NCBI GenBank assembly: GCA_946894095.1
Contig: OX335646.2
Location: 13,510,077-13,574,076, forward strand
DNA: 64,000 bases
Direction: 5' to 3'
Origin: Incurvaria masculella
Taxonomy: Eukaryota > Arthropoda > Insecta > Lepidoptera > Incurvariidae
Of this stretch, positions 23,401 through 34,200 are shown piece after piece (the first letter of the stretch is position 1; each line of letters opens with the position of its first letter). Both the position numbers and the translations under genes were made by a program. The notes under the pieces were generated by a model, which worked only from the letters and a program-made list of their open reading frames with translations, had not been told where the DNA came from and did not search any database.

Positions 23401-25476
23401 GTTACCGGTTTGTTGATATAAATTGTCTTTCAAGCACATGAGAGTATCTTGACCACACATGTCTGCATAGCAGACTTTTTCGACAAACGAGTCTTTTAGA
23501 AAATATCTAAAAAGCCTATGTTAAATAAGTTATTTTGGTCGAAATATTACGGTATTTACCGGAAATTACGATTTATTTATGTTTTCTTTTGTGCTGTTTT
23601 ATTTTCTAATGTAAATGCTTAGTATACACGCATTAAACTAAGAAAAAACCCGAAACGAATGGTTCCGTACCATCGAACAAGATTTAACACAATAAAATCA
23701 GGTTTTTTAGTATGGGGCCCTCTATATTTTTTATTATTTTAAATTTTACCTATTTCTTGCAATAGCAGCAAAATTAATATACCTTTTTTTTAATTTTCAG
23801 GGTTCATGAGATACAGCCCTGTGACAGACGGACGGATGGACGGACAGACAGCGGAGTCTTACTAATATAAAATATATGATATAAAATAGATGTCTGAGTG
23901 TAGCTTTCCTACTAAATTGACGAAATGCAATGCGACTGAACCAATCGTTTGCAGAAAATATGATGTGCACCGTTAATGAAAGATATGATTTTCCTTAAAA
24001 ACGTATATTGAGTCCAAATTTTTGTGAACAGGACTCGACCCCGCCGGTCCTAACTGGGGCTCCAATAGCGCAAGGTTACGCAATACCGACGGACAACACT
24101 GCGAGGTGATCCACACCGACGGTGGCCTCCTCGGTCTGCACGACGCCATCGGCGACGCCGACTTCTACCCCAACGGCGGCAGGAACGCGCAGCCCGGCTG
24201 CTGGATCAGCACTTGCTCCCACAGCCGCTCCTACGAGCTCTTCGCGTCCAGCGTCCGCACCAACCACTTCGTCGGCAGGCAGTGCACGAACATCAACAAC
24301 ATTGGAAATAACTGCATTGGAAACACGTTTAACATGGGCAACGGCATCGTCACCAAACGGGGGTTTGTTGAAGTTGAAAATGTTTGATAAACCAAAATAA
24401 TAGTACATGTTTTTGTATATGCAAATATTATGTGACAGGAACTACGCACGTACATATATAATCTTGAATCCGTAACCCCAAATGTGATGAGTTGACTACC
24501 GGAATGATCCTCAACTTCACTGATGTATATCAATTGTATTCGTACTTCTTCGCAATACTCTTGCATCATCTCGCTTGCATAGCTATGTAAGTGTTGGCAC
24601 AATCACGCTGTAATGAACTACCATTAGAGCTACTGGTGAAAACTTTCATCAATCATTTCAATATAACATAAATATATTTTAAAATACACTGAGGCACATG
24701 CATCAACGATATTTTATCTAAAAAATTGTATCTTCTATAGAAAGATAGGACATCATCTGAACGTTAAAATACTCAAAATATTAGGAAAAGGGAGGGGACT
24801 CCATTAAAAAAAGATTCCTCTAAAGTTTTAATATTTAAAATTAAATATTTTAATTATTAAATTAAAATAATGCATTTTTTTTAAAGTAGATATCGATACA
24901 GCGAAATCGACAGGGTCATTATAAGGACCAGGAAACATATGAAAACATTGCATGTTACATTATAGAGAAGCAACTTATCACTTCACGGTAATGATCATGG
25001 AGACAGTAGTAAAGAGGCGTTAGATTATTAAAAATAGGATTAAAAAATTAAATCATATTCCGGCAGGCGGGTTTAACTAACTCACATTTAGATGTGACAT
25101 AAGTGCGTGATTAATAAGAAGTTTTAAAATGTAATATTCAATTATAAAACGGAATAGGCGAATAGATACTCATTAGTTACCGTATGATTTTGTAACTTCA
25201 TGACTTTTATGTTTGTGTTATTTAGCAAAATAAATCCGCTTTTCTTTCTTCATATCCTAGTTACGTCTCATAGTCTTCCTAAAATTAAAGATGCAATTTA
25301 GAAAGATTTGATGGAAAGATCACTCCAGGTGGTGCCCGATATTTTCACCCTGAATTATCGTTCAGAAAAAATATTAAATTTAAGACTACCTGGAATTTGA
25401 TATTTATCAATAAATAATTTGTTTTTACAGGTCTGGCATCTACTTCCTCACCACCGGAAACAGTTGGCCTTACTAA
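20475..25476 (+). CDS. Secreted pancreatic-type (neutral) lipase, lipase A
   Basis: Six exons: 20475-20511, 21299-21491, 21835-21983, 23162-23407, 24032-24362 and 25431-25476. They join to 1002 bases (333 aa plus stop) with GT-AG introns throughout. The signal peptide begins MKLLVILAACVA and is completed across intron 1 (ICASSALP). It is an alpha/beta-hydrolase of the pancreatic lipase family: HGW near the oxyanion hole (exon 3), nucleophile Ser187 in GFSLGAH (exon 4), Asp211 in LDPAGP and His272 in CSHSRS (exon 5). There are 61 residues from Asp to His against about 87 in vertebrate pancreatic lipase, so the lid is reduced. No PLAT domain follows. It probably hydrolyses acyl esters of dietary lipids outside the cell. 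Oddities: exon 4 opens with AITDCN where B has NQADVN and D has SAADVN. The intron 4 and 5 donors (GTTTGT) are weak but shared with B. I found no AATAAA close after the stop. Confidence 0.9.
20935..21095 (+). repeat. SINE fragment in lipase A intron 1
   Basis: Shows GGCTTAACACTACCACC, an AGCGGCAGTGAAA block, GGGAAATGCCGTGCGTTAGG and TGTGGTATTAGACATC. It is a rearranged forward copy of the window's SINE family, inserted about 200 bp before exon 2. Confidence 0.55.
21189..21287 (+). pseudogene. Relic extra copy of lipase exon 2 upstream of exon 2 in gene A
   Basis: About 99 bp translate without a stop as GERPYRWNPDD followed by TGKLVLVDLQEPVDFSPLN. This aligns with EGESRYIWMPD and GKPVLVDLEEPVDYSLIN of the true exon 2, which begins 12 bp later. 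It lacks the front of the exon and a donor site. It runs directly into the CTTGGTGACAG acceptor of exon 2, so it is probably intronic. Equivalent relics precede exon 2 in B and D. Confidence 0.7.
23641..23870 (+). repeat. Dispersed lepidopteran repeat with GACGG tract (intron 4 of A)
   Basis: Contains GGTTCCGTACCATCG, ACAAGATTTAACA, GAGATACAGCCCTGTGACAG and a (GACGGAC)n-like tract. Matching copies lie at 32992-33276 and, reversed, 35410-35695, with pieces at 30676-30745 and 48598-48655. Full copies start near AGTC-GACTCGCACACGAAGG and end GGTACGGAACCCTAAAA. Non-coding. Confidence 0.7.
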
Positions 25477-26433
25477 GTAAATTAACATGAAAACACCATG
25501 TTCGTGTCTTATTGAAAATATACATGCATTGATTATGAGTTGTTTTTTAATCACCTCTTCCATTCATTGTATCATTAAGATAACACACATTTCATATCTA
25601 GAATATCATCTATGTAACTTAGATGAAAAAGAATGGATACGGTACCTCCATACTGACGATAGTTCAAAATCGTTCCTATTTTTAAAAAAACTCACACACC
25701 TATACTTTTACATGCACACCAAACTCTACTACGTAAAGGGTAATAAGGTAACAAGGTATAAGGAAATGCATCATGCGAAAAAGTGACAAATAGATTCATC
25801 TAATCGCGGAAGAATGAAATGAGACAAAAAAATCCTTAAATTGAATTAGTTACAGCATGAGAAAAAGGGATGGTGACATTTGTGACATCTGGTCGTAAAT
25901 ATAGTGCAAAATTCATCCTAATCCATCATGACACATCAACGATGCGCGCATCCTAAGCCCTTTGTGCAGAATGGCGCGTCAAAAGTAAATGAAAAATGAA
26001 AGTGAAAACGGCAGGGTTGCCAAAAATGATCACGAAAATAAATAACAATATATTGTATTGTGCATTAAAATATTAAGGTTCCTTTTTAGTGATAGTGGTC
26101 AGAACAAGTAGTACCATGATTGTATAGTTAAAAAGGCATCAAATAATCTTTTCGCGAATTTGCAAGCGGCAAAATGAAAAAAATATTAATGGAATCATTA
26201 ATTAAACCATCGTTATTCTGAGTAAAAATCATCGATATTAAGGATAAATTAATAAAGTCGAATATACACAATTTGTAAATATTGAAATCATAAAATAAAA
26301 TAAACACAAAGAGGGAATCATTAATGTATTGCAAGTATGGGTCAAACATTGCAAAACAAATAATATTGATTATTCTTGAATTGTCCATGTTTGCATTTTA
26401 TGCATTTAAAAATTTCGTTCAATGCGTTTTAGA
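25477..26433. other. Downstream flank of lipase A
   Basis: AT-rich sequence after the lipase A stop. I see no canonical AATAAA within the first 150 bp. No open frame of interest and no clear repeat. Confidence 0.5.
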
Positions 26434-27694
26434 TGCTAAAAAATAGTCCAAATAATAGTCAGTACAGTGTTATGTAAAACCTGTTGATGATTATTGCCGT
26501 TCGCCGTAAATGTGTGATGGTATTTTGATAAACCACTAAGTTCTTTCTTTTTAATTTTTTTTTTATTTCCTTCAAATAGGTTCAGTTTATTACGCTTTTG
26601 TCCTTTTGTGGCGGCTTTAATCCCCGGATTGGTTTTATGTATATGATAATGTTTTACATTTACATATTTTTGATAATAGCCCTAAGAAGATGGAGTCTAT
26701 GATTAAATGTAGCAGGTTGAAGGAATGAATACTCATTCAATGACAAAAGGACATTTGAGCCAAGAAACGACTTGAGAATTTTAATCTTTATGGAAACGAG
26801 CTGTCTGTCACATGTAAAATTTTGACCATTTTCAAGGATGTACCTTTTTATCACAGCCTCAGAACTAAGACATATTATACAAACATCCTAAATGACATTA
26901 TAAAAAATAATAAACAGTACGTAGACTATTGTTTTTTTGGCAGCCCTACTTGTTTTGAAAATAAAATTTAGTTCAATATACTAATACTGAAATGAAAACA
27001 AAAATAAAAATCGAACTGACAATTTAAGTTTGCTTGTGCCAACCCTGTTTGCGCATTTACAACACATAAAAGGTTTCAGGTCAACTAAACTAAAAATATA
27101 CTGAATATGCTTGCACTTATACGTGGAATGTGATTCCATTGCTCTTGTTGTCCTTTATGGCGTTATTTCCATATTTTTCGACAACACAAGACGACATTTT
27201 GTTGATACTTTGAAATCTCGCCCAACTGAATTGCTAAAAAATAGTCCAAATAATAGTCAGTACAGTGTTATGTAAAACCTGTTGATGATTATTGCCGTTC
27301 GCCGTAAATGTGTGATGGTATTTTGATAAACCACTAAGTTCTTTCTTTTTTTTTTTTTTTTTTTTCCTTCAAATAGGTTCAGTTTATTACGCTTTTGTCC
27401 TTTTGTGGCGGCTTTAATCCCCGGATTGGTTTTATGTATATGATAATGTTTTACATTTACATATTTTTGATAATAGCCCTAAGAAGATGGAGTCTATGAT
27501 TAAATGTAGCAGGTTGAAGGAATGAATACTCATTCAATGACAAAAGAAAAACTAAAAATATACTGAATATGCTTGCACTTATACGTGGAATGTGATTCCA
27601 TTGCTCTTGTTGTCCTTTATGGCGTTATTTCCATATTTTTCGACAACACAAGACGACATTTTGTTGATACTTTGAAATCTCGCCCAACTGAATT
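26434..27694 (+). repeat. Nested direct duplication, order X-W-Z-X-Z
   Basis: Block X (26434-26749) is repeated almost perfectly at 27232-27546. Block Z (27087-27232) is repeated almost perfectly at 27548-27694. The unit W between them (26750-27086) occurs once. The second X and Z are joined directly, so a duplication of X-W-Z was followed by loss of W. The main difference between the X copies is the length of a T run (near 26560 and 27350). No coding content. Confidence 0.9.
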
Positions 27695-27794
27695 CATCAC
27701 TGACGTCTGACACCGACTGAGAGCATATCGGCTGACTGAGCTTACTTTTGACGGACCGTAAAATTTCCATCCCTTCCTTTTTCATCTAAGCTAT

Positions 27795-28860
27795 GTAATA
27801 AAAATTTATGGCCAAAATGTATGTTCAATAACTTTCGAATGACTCCACCAAATTGGATTATTATTCATTTGTTGTGTTCGGTATTGTTATGTAAGGTTAT
27901 TATGAAAGAACAATTTAGATAAATCCACCGGAAATGTCGGAAAGGAGAATGCCATATATTTTGGGCCCCTCAAAATTTTAGTGTCTATCTTCCACACCAG
28001 TGTTATAATTAAGAAAATAATATAACTTTTCGAGTTATGAATTTTGGTGACCAAATTCATTGCCATTTTAAAGTTATTGAAAAAATGCTGTTTTGAGATT
28101 ATGAATGTATTAGAGACACCAGAGAGCTCAGCGTAAAGCAAAATTCTCCAATCCAAACGCAATAAACATGGACAGAGTTTAATGTCTCTTTGATATTTCA
28201 TAAGCAACAATTCGTCACATTGGCCCTGGGGATAATAATTTTACATACGTTTTCACGCCTTTGTTTGTCCCTTACCGGACGGAATGGCATGGAGCAGGCT
28301 ACCCGAACACGTCTTGTGACAACGGAAGTACTATGCGATGTTCGGTCCTTATATTATTCATATTTTTAAAGAAATAACTGTGAATGATTACTTTTAATTA
28401 TTAAACGAGTAACCGGCCGTGAAAAATGGGGATTCAGATAGTTTAAAATATGTTTAAATAATATATATAAATGATCGCATATGTGTCAATGAAAGACACG
28501 AATGATTTTTTAGGGGCCTAGATTTGGGCATTCTCCTCTCGATGGTATTTTTGTATGAAAAGATCAATAGTAAAAAAGTTTATTCCATAGCACGACTGCA
28601 CCAAATCGGATAATTATTCTTTTGATTTGTTTGGTATTGTAACGTAAGGTTATTATGATAAACCAATTTAGGTAAATCCACCGGAGAAGTCGGATATTTG
28701 GATGGTATTTTGGTATGAAAATCCTAATGGAAAAAAGTTAATTCTATAACTTCCGAACCAAATCGGATAATTCTTGTTTTGTTGTGTTCGCTATTGTCAT
28801 AATAAGGTTATTAATAATCCAATGGAACAGTCGGAAAGTTAGATGTTATTTTTGCATGAA
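27795..28860 (+). repeat. Degenerate repeats of about 150 bp
   Basis: Three diverged copies (about 27795-27945, 28545-28700 and 28701-28850) share CCAAATCGGATAATTATTC-like, GTAAGGTTATTATGA, AAATCCACCGGA-A-GTCGGA and TTTTGTATGAAAA motifs. The last two are tandem. They look like an old non-coding family with no gene in or between the copies. Confidence 0.65.
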
Positions 28861-29679
28861 AATCTCAATACTTATTAATAAAAAGCGCCCTCATGTCACC
28901 ATTGATATATATAATTATATTATACTGGCATTACTGGCTATCACATGGAAATAAGTATTTTTCGAATAAAAATAATTGAATTTATAATCGATATTTCATT
29001 GGGTCATCGGTGGTGATCTTTGTATGGTGATTCGAAAACGCAAAAAATAATAATTTGGTCTTTTTCATAGATGGGATAGGTGGCAGTACGTGGATTATTT
29101 ATTTGCGTCGCAATATCGGTTTAGATAATCTTTTCAATCATACTAATATAATACATGTAAAAGTAACTCTGTTGTTGGACGGATCTTAATAACATTTTGC
29201 AAAAAAATATATTCTATATACTATGAAATGCTTATAACTTAACTTTGCTTCGGGTACCAATTACCTGATTAAGATGCGGTTTGTATTAAAATGTAGCCTA
29301 AATTTACGCATTTATTATAGGCTACATAGCATCACGGTAACTTACCAGAGGAGTGAATATTTACAAAACAATAAGTGGACTGCTCCTGCATGTACAGTCG
29401 AACAAAGATCGAGAATGAAAAGATGAACAGTCAAAATACTTTGACTTTTGGAAACAATTATAGTGTTGAGTATAGATTCAAACATAGTTGAGGATGTCTA
29501 CTAGTTACTGAGTAATAAAACCCTAACAAAATTGAATCGGAAGTTGTATTTAAACACCATTCATTTTTACGTTTTGCCGGAAGTGTATCCTTTAACCTTT
29601 GGTTGACTGTACTCATACCATGGCGATTGACGCAGTACATCACTCTATATTTCGACCGGGGTGATCGTTGGGGTGAAAG
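28861..29679. other. Intergenic, no feature seen
   Basis: AT-rich DNA without a recognisable gene, promoter or repeat family that I can name. Confidence 0.5.
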
Positions 29680-29905
29680 GCTTGCGAACTACTCACTCGA
29701 TTAATGTGCAGATAGCATCTAAGTATGGGAGCTATTGTCGCGTTCGGGTTTCAGATGGTTGACCATTTAGGATGTAGAGGCTGCCTGTGGTACGGATTCC
29801 ACGTAAAACTAGGTTCCCTTTCTTACTAACTAGGTGGTAGGGTCAATCCCGCCTGAGTTACCAACCATCGCACTGAATAGAAGATGGTCGCAGCGGCAAT
29901 GAAAA
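29680..29905 (+). repeat. SINE with 5S-rRNA-like head
   Basis: The body (GGATTCCACGTAAAACTAGG, TAGGTGGTAGGGTCAATCCC, GTCGCAGCGGCAATGAAAA) belongs to the common SINE family. The 60-80 bp before it end in TTCGGGTTTCAGATGGTTGACCATTT (split here as TTCGGGTTTC and AGATGGTTGACCATTT), which resembles the internal control region of 5S rRNA (..GATGGGTGACC..). The copy at 42250-42490 has a similar head. Confidence 0.45.
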
Positions 29906-30675
29906 ATGTCCTTGGCAATGCCAGTACAGAATCGTCCCTGCGGCAAATTATTTTAAAAAACTTGGACGAAATCGACTCCAATGTTTTACAATTAAGGATT
30001 TCATGTACATACTTTTCACTCAATTTAGGAATGGCAATATTTGGATGTTTTCTTTTTCAGTCATGCCATATCATCGGCTTAACGATTTTGATCAAATGTC
30101 ATAGGTAGATACTTCGACGTCGACTAACCTTTTAGACCAGCCCTTTGTGTTACTATTTATCCACATCGGATTACTATTTATCCACGGCCCGACATCAGTA
30201 CAAAACCACTTTGTGTCGAGCGGATCCGGGACCTCAGCTAGTTTTATAATATTTTATTTTATATAATGTTTTTAGATCCAAAACCTCTCGTCTATTTGAC
30301 AGGTGTTCGATGTTGTAGTCATTGAACATATATTGATTACTGCGACGAGGAGTGCTCTATTTTCCAATATTGTATTATTAAATATATTTATGTAAGTAGC
30401 CCTCTAGCACATACCATAATCTTGTGGTCATGTCTTTCAGGAACGGGGGCTTGGTTTTGCCGCCCGGGCTGCGAGGGAGAAAATCTCTGAAAAAAATACC
30501 ATAATCCTATGGTGGGAAACGCGCCAAAAGAATGCATGGCTGGTAACATCCGTCATTATGAGATAGAAACTTACTGCACTAATGAAATACAAGCGATGAA
30601 TGTTGTCCTTCCGTTAGACAAATGTTGAGTTCCGAGACTGGAAAGGACCGATAACACTGTGTGCCATATACAGTC

Positions 30676-30745
30676 CACCGGGCAAGTGCAAGTCGGACTG
30701 GCACACGAAGGATTCCGTACAATCGTATAAGATTTAACATGACTA
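30676..30745 (+). repeat. Truncated GACGG-family repeat
   Basis: CACCGGGCAAGTGCAAGTCGG, then GGCACACGAAGGATTCCGTAC and AAGATTTAACATGAC, match the start of the element seen complete at 32992-33276. The remainder is absent. Confidence 0.5.
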
Positions 30746-30865
30746 CTTTTAAAATAATTTCGTATTTATGTATTGTCGACCGTGAAGCAAGGACACATTA
30801 ATTAATAAAAGGTGCCTGTAAAAATAACTACTTTACGAATATACTGCAAGGCTGGAACCTAACTA

Positions 30866-30890
30866 ACCTAACCTAACCTAACCTAACCTA
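30866..30890 (-). repeat. Short telomere-type (TTAGG)5 tract
   Basis: Five exact ACCTA units, the complement of TTAGG, in the intergenic region before lipase B. Unlike the 18.9-kb and 40.8-kb tracts I see no flanking foldback arms. Confidence 0.6.
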
Positions 30891-30954
30891 AAAAAATAGG
30901 TAGCATGGGCTGTAAAGGTATTCTTTGGCATCGGAGCGCTCGCGTGGCGTGAAA

Positions 30955-31110
30955 TCAGTTATTGCACACAGTAAAAAAAATGTTTGAGGCTAACTGTTTT
31001 CACTCAGAGTAACCGATTTACTTAGTTGGCTCTATTTTGACATTGCAAGACGGTGGTTATTATCGGAATTGCAGTCAGATTCACTTATATTATTTTTCAG
31101 TGTAGGTATT
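30955..31110 (+). repeat. Lipase intron-5-like block upstream of the B promoter
   Basis: TTTACTTAGTTGGCTCTATTT, a TTGCAAGACGGT-GTTATTAT stretch and ATTTTTCAGTGT match 60425-60555 (late intron 5 of D) and 47945-48055 (intron 5 of fragment C). A second block just upstream (30765-30860) matches 47490-47580 of the same C intron in the same order. It is therefore either a relic of a lost lipase 3' end or a shared dispersed repeat. Confidence 0.55.
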
Positions 31111-31164
31111 CCTATATCAAATAAGATATGAATATGAATTAATCAGTGAAATCACGAAGTTTCG

Positions 31165-31186
31165 AGATAACCGACTCATATATATA
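31165..31186 (+). promoter_or_regulatory. Core promoter of lipase B: AGATAA motif and TATA box
   Basis: AGATAA (31165-31170) and TATATATA (31179-31186) lie 40-61 bp before the ATG, in a block clearly homologous to the lipase A promoter. The 5' leader (TTGCTCCTAAAGCTAGCTGAGAC) is also nearly identical to that of A. Confidence 0.6.
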
Positions 31187-31225
31187 TGAATACTCCGAAC
31201 GTTGCTCCTAAAGCTAGCTGAGACC

Positions 31226-34200
31226 ATGAAGCTCTTGGTGATCCTTGCGGCGTGTGTGGCAAGTAAGTGCGCGACTGGTTTTCATTCCATGTCAGCGGAG
31301 AAATTAGCTTATGAATAAACCTTGCTTATAGATCTATTAAGAAACCAAGATCCTAAAATGTTTTAATAAAGTATCGTTTCCACACAATTTAAGTAATTTG
31401 TATGGGTCTGTCCAATGTTTTCAGTATTGCTGGATTTTAGATTATATTTCCTAGGTTTGCCAATATAATCTCTAATACGAGGCTTGCTTAAGCTTTTTTA
31501 ACAGAACCAGAAATGGATGTCTTCCGCACAACTATCATCATGACATTAGTCCAATACACCACATTCCCAAAGGAATACGGTGCCATGCCAGGACCTTCCC
31601 CTTTATGAGCACAGCTACATTGAACTGGATGGAAAACACGGACATATTTTCATTGCCGTTTCCAAAATATTTACATAAAATGCGATTGTAGCAACCCTGG
31701 CTGGTTTAACGCTATCGATGATATGTAGGATGTATAGTAAACATAACAATGGACCAATTCGCGTTTGTGGACAAATTCACTTTTTCAACGGAGTAAGAAA
31801 GTGCTGAATGAACGGAGTGGGAACTGAACCCATGTTCTCTCGCATATTCATGAAATGGGGGATGTATTTAAATTTTTGGAGAAAATCAGGTAGATTCAAG
31901 TGGTACGGTTAACACTATTTTCCGTATTAAACAATAAACACAATTCAAATAACTGAAGCGCCCTTTATAGACGTTCCATATGACGTTGCCATATGGAAAT
32001 ATGGCAACGTCGCGTCGCATTCGTTGCTTTGGGAACACGCGGGCGTTGTTATCGAACTGGGATAGGATATCGCATTTAAGGTCGGCCCGTAAGCACCTGA
32101 AAATTTCGCCTCCCATACAAACGTAGTTTATTAATCATTTGAAAATCAATGTTCCAACTTACTTGATATTTGGTATCTAATATGAGGCTACATATATCTG
32201 TGTCTGCATGCATTTGTTTTTTCGGTAAATGTATTCTGGGTCAAACCATAGAGAAAACAAAATTTGTATGAAGATTTTCTTTTTGCTTTCATTTCATTCG
32301 GTTTGCATTTAAAAAAAAAACAAAAGCATGCAGACACAGATATTTGTTACCTGATATTAGATATTAAATATCAATTTAATTGGAATAGCGGTTTCCAAAT
32401 TATTAGTAAACTACGTGTGTATGGGGAGCATAGCTTACGGGCCGTTCTTAAGGAATAACGCGCCGTATACCAGAAGTGGCAATTAAGTTCCAGGAATGTT
32501 TTAATAAAACTCAAATAAATTGACTTAAATAAATTGACTCATAAATAAATAAACATCCTGTATAGGTTATGTAGTTAGTGTTTATATTTCATTCATTTAT
32601 TAAAACTTTTTTGGTAGTCAAACTACGTCAAAAACGGATAGATCCACGGATTCTATCAACCAGTGAAGAAGAATCAGGAAAGAAACTTTACCGGTTCTCT
32701 GTCCACAATAATGAAACATACTTAGATCTAAATGCTGCTGCCAAACAATTTGTGGTAGAACAGCAAAGAACAAGTCGGTGTCGCTCCGTGCCGCGCCAGT
32801 CAAGTGAACCTTGGCTACCTTGGCTGAAACCGACTCCAAAAAGAATAATAATTGTACAATAATTGCATTTTATTTACTTTTTAGTGCATATTTATTTTTT
32901 TTGGAAACTTTTTTTTAAGTCTCTTATTTTGTTAAAATATTTGTTAATTTTTTGATTTTTAGTGAATATAAAGTACACTAACTTATTTGTAAACGAGTCA
33001 GACTCGCACACGAAGGGTTCCGTACCATCGTAAAAAAAAAACAACTTTTTTTGTATGGGAGCCCCCTTTAATTTTAATTTTTTTTTAATCTTACCTATGT
33101 TGTAATAGCGGCAAAATAAATACACACTCTGTGAAAATTTCAGCTGTCTACCTGTTACGGTTACTGAGATACAGCCCTGTGACAGACGGACGGACGGACG
33201 GATGGACGGACGGACGGACAGCGAAGGCTTAGTAATAGGGTTCCGTTTTCACTCTTTGGGTACGGAACCCTAAAAATAAAAGATTCGCCCGAGTATCGTT
33301 TATTTGCTCCTAAGAATTTAAGTGTTTCGTAATTTTGTTAATGGATCCCATAATCAGAACCTAACCAAACTCTCATCAAACTATCCTTGAAGTACATCCT
33401 TTGCAATAAAAAAATAATGATCAAAATCGGTTGGAGTGATATTGAGTTATTCGTTCATTTGGTCCATTTGTCGCGCACATACCTAATAGAAGTTTAAGAC
33501 TTATATGGGCTTCTCATAGAAACAATCATCAGAACTGGACCAAATTGAAATGAGACCATACGGAAAGCACCAGATTTCAAATAAAAAAGAATAATTAAAA
33601 TCGGTTCACCCAATGGAAAGCTGTTCTGAGGTACCAAAAAAAAATACAGTCGAATTGAAAACCTCGTCCTTTTTTGGAAATCGCTTAAAAATAAACAGTA
33701 ACCCTCAGTGCAAATGGATTTTACGTAACAAAGTTGCTTTTACAATAATATTTATAGTCTTTCAAGTATTCTCTGCTGTAAAAGCCATCGTCAACTCAAT
33801 AACCTATTTTAGGTGTATAAAGCTCTCGTCAAGTTTGATACTGCTCATACTGGCAAGATATATTTTATTTGTTTAGTAAGAAGTCATACGGTCCGTCTCT
33901 TAGAAATCTGACCTCTGCGCTATATTTTAAGCATTTCAACATACTACTTAATTTTTCTTTCATATTTTATAGTATTCCAAATAAAAGTTAATCAAACAGA
34001 CGTTAATTAAAATGGTTGAATTTAATTTCTGCTACTGTAACGTATCAATTAATTATGCCATTATAGCAAAAGGGCGAACGGAATAACAGCGTCATCGCAG
34101 AAACACGGAAGAACATTGATCGCAGTGCCACGTGTACAGAACCCATCACCCTATACGTCACAGTCGGCATTGGCCTTTGCAAGGAAAACATAAGTAAATC

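Noticed and set aside
24076..24408. Long minus-strand open frame rich in A, V, D and G opposite lipase A exon 5 (similar ones opposite exon 5 of B, C and D)
   Set aside because: It is the mirror of a GC-rich coding exon. The same shadow appears opposite every copy of exon 5 and has no motif.
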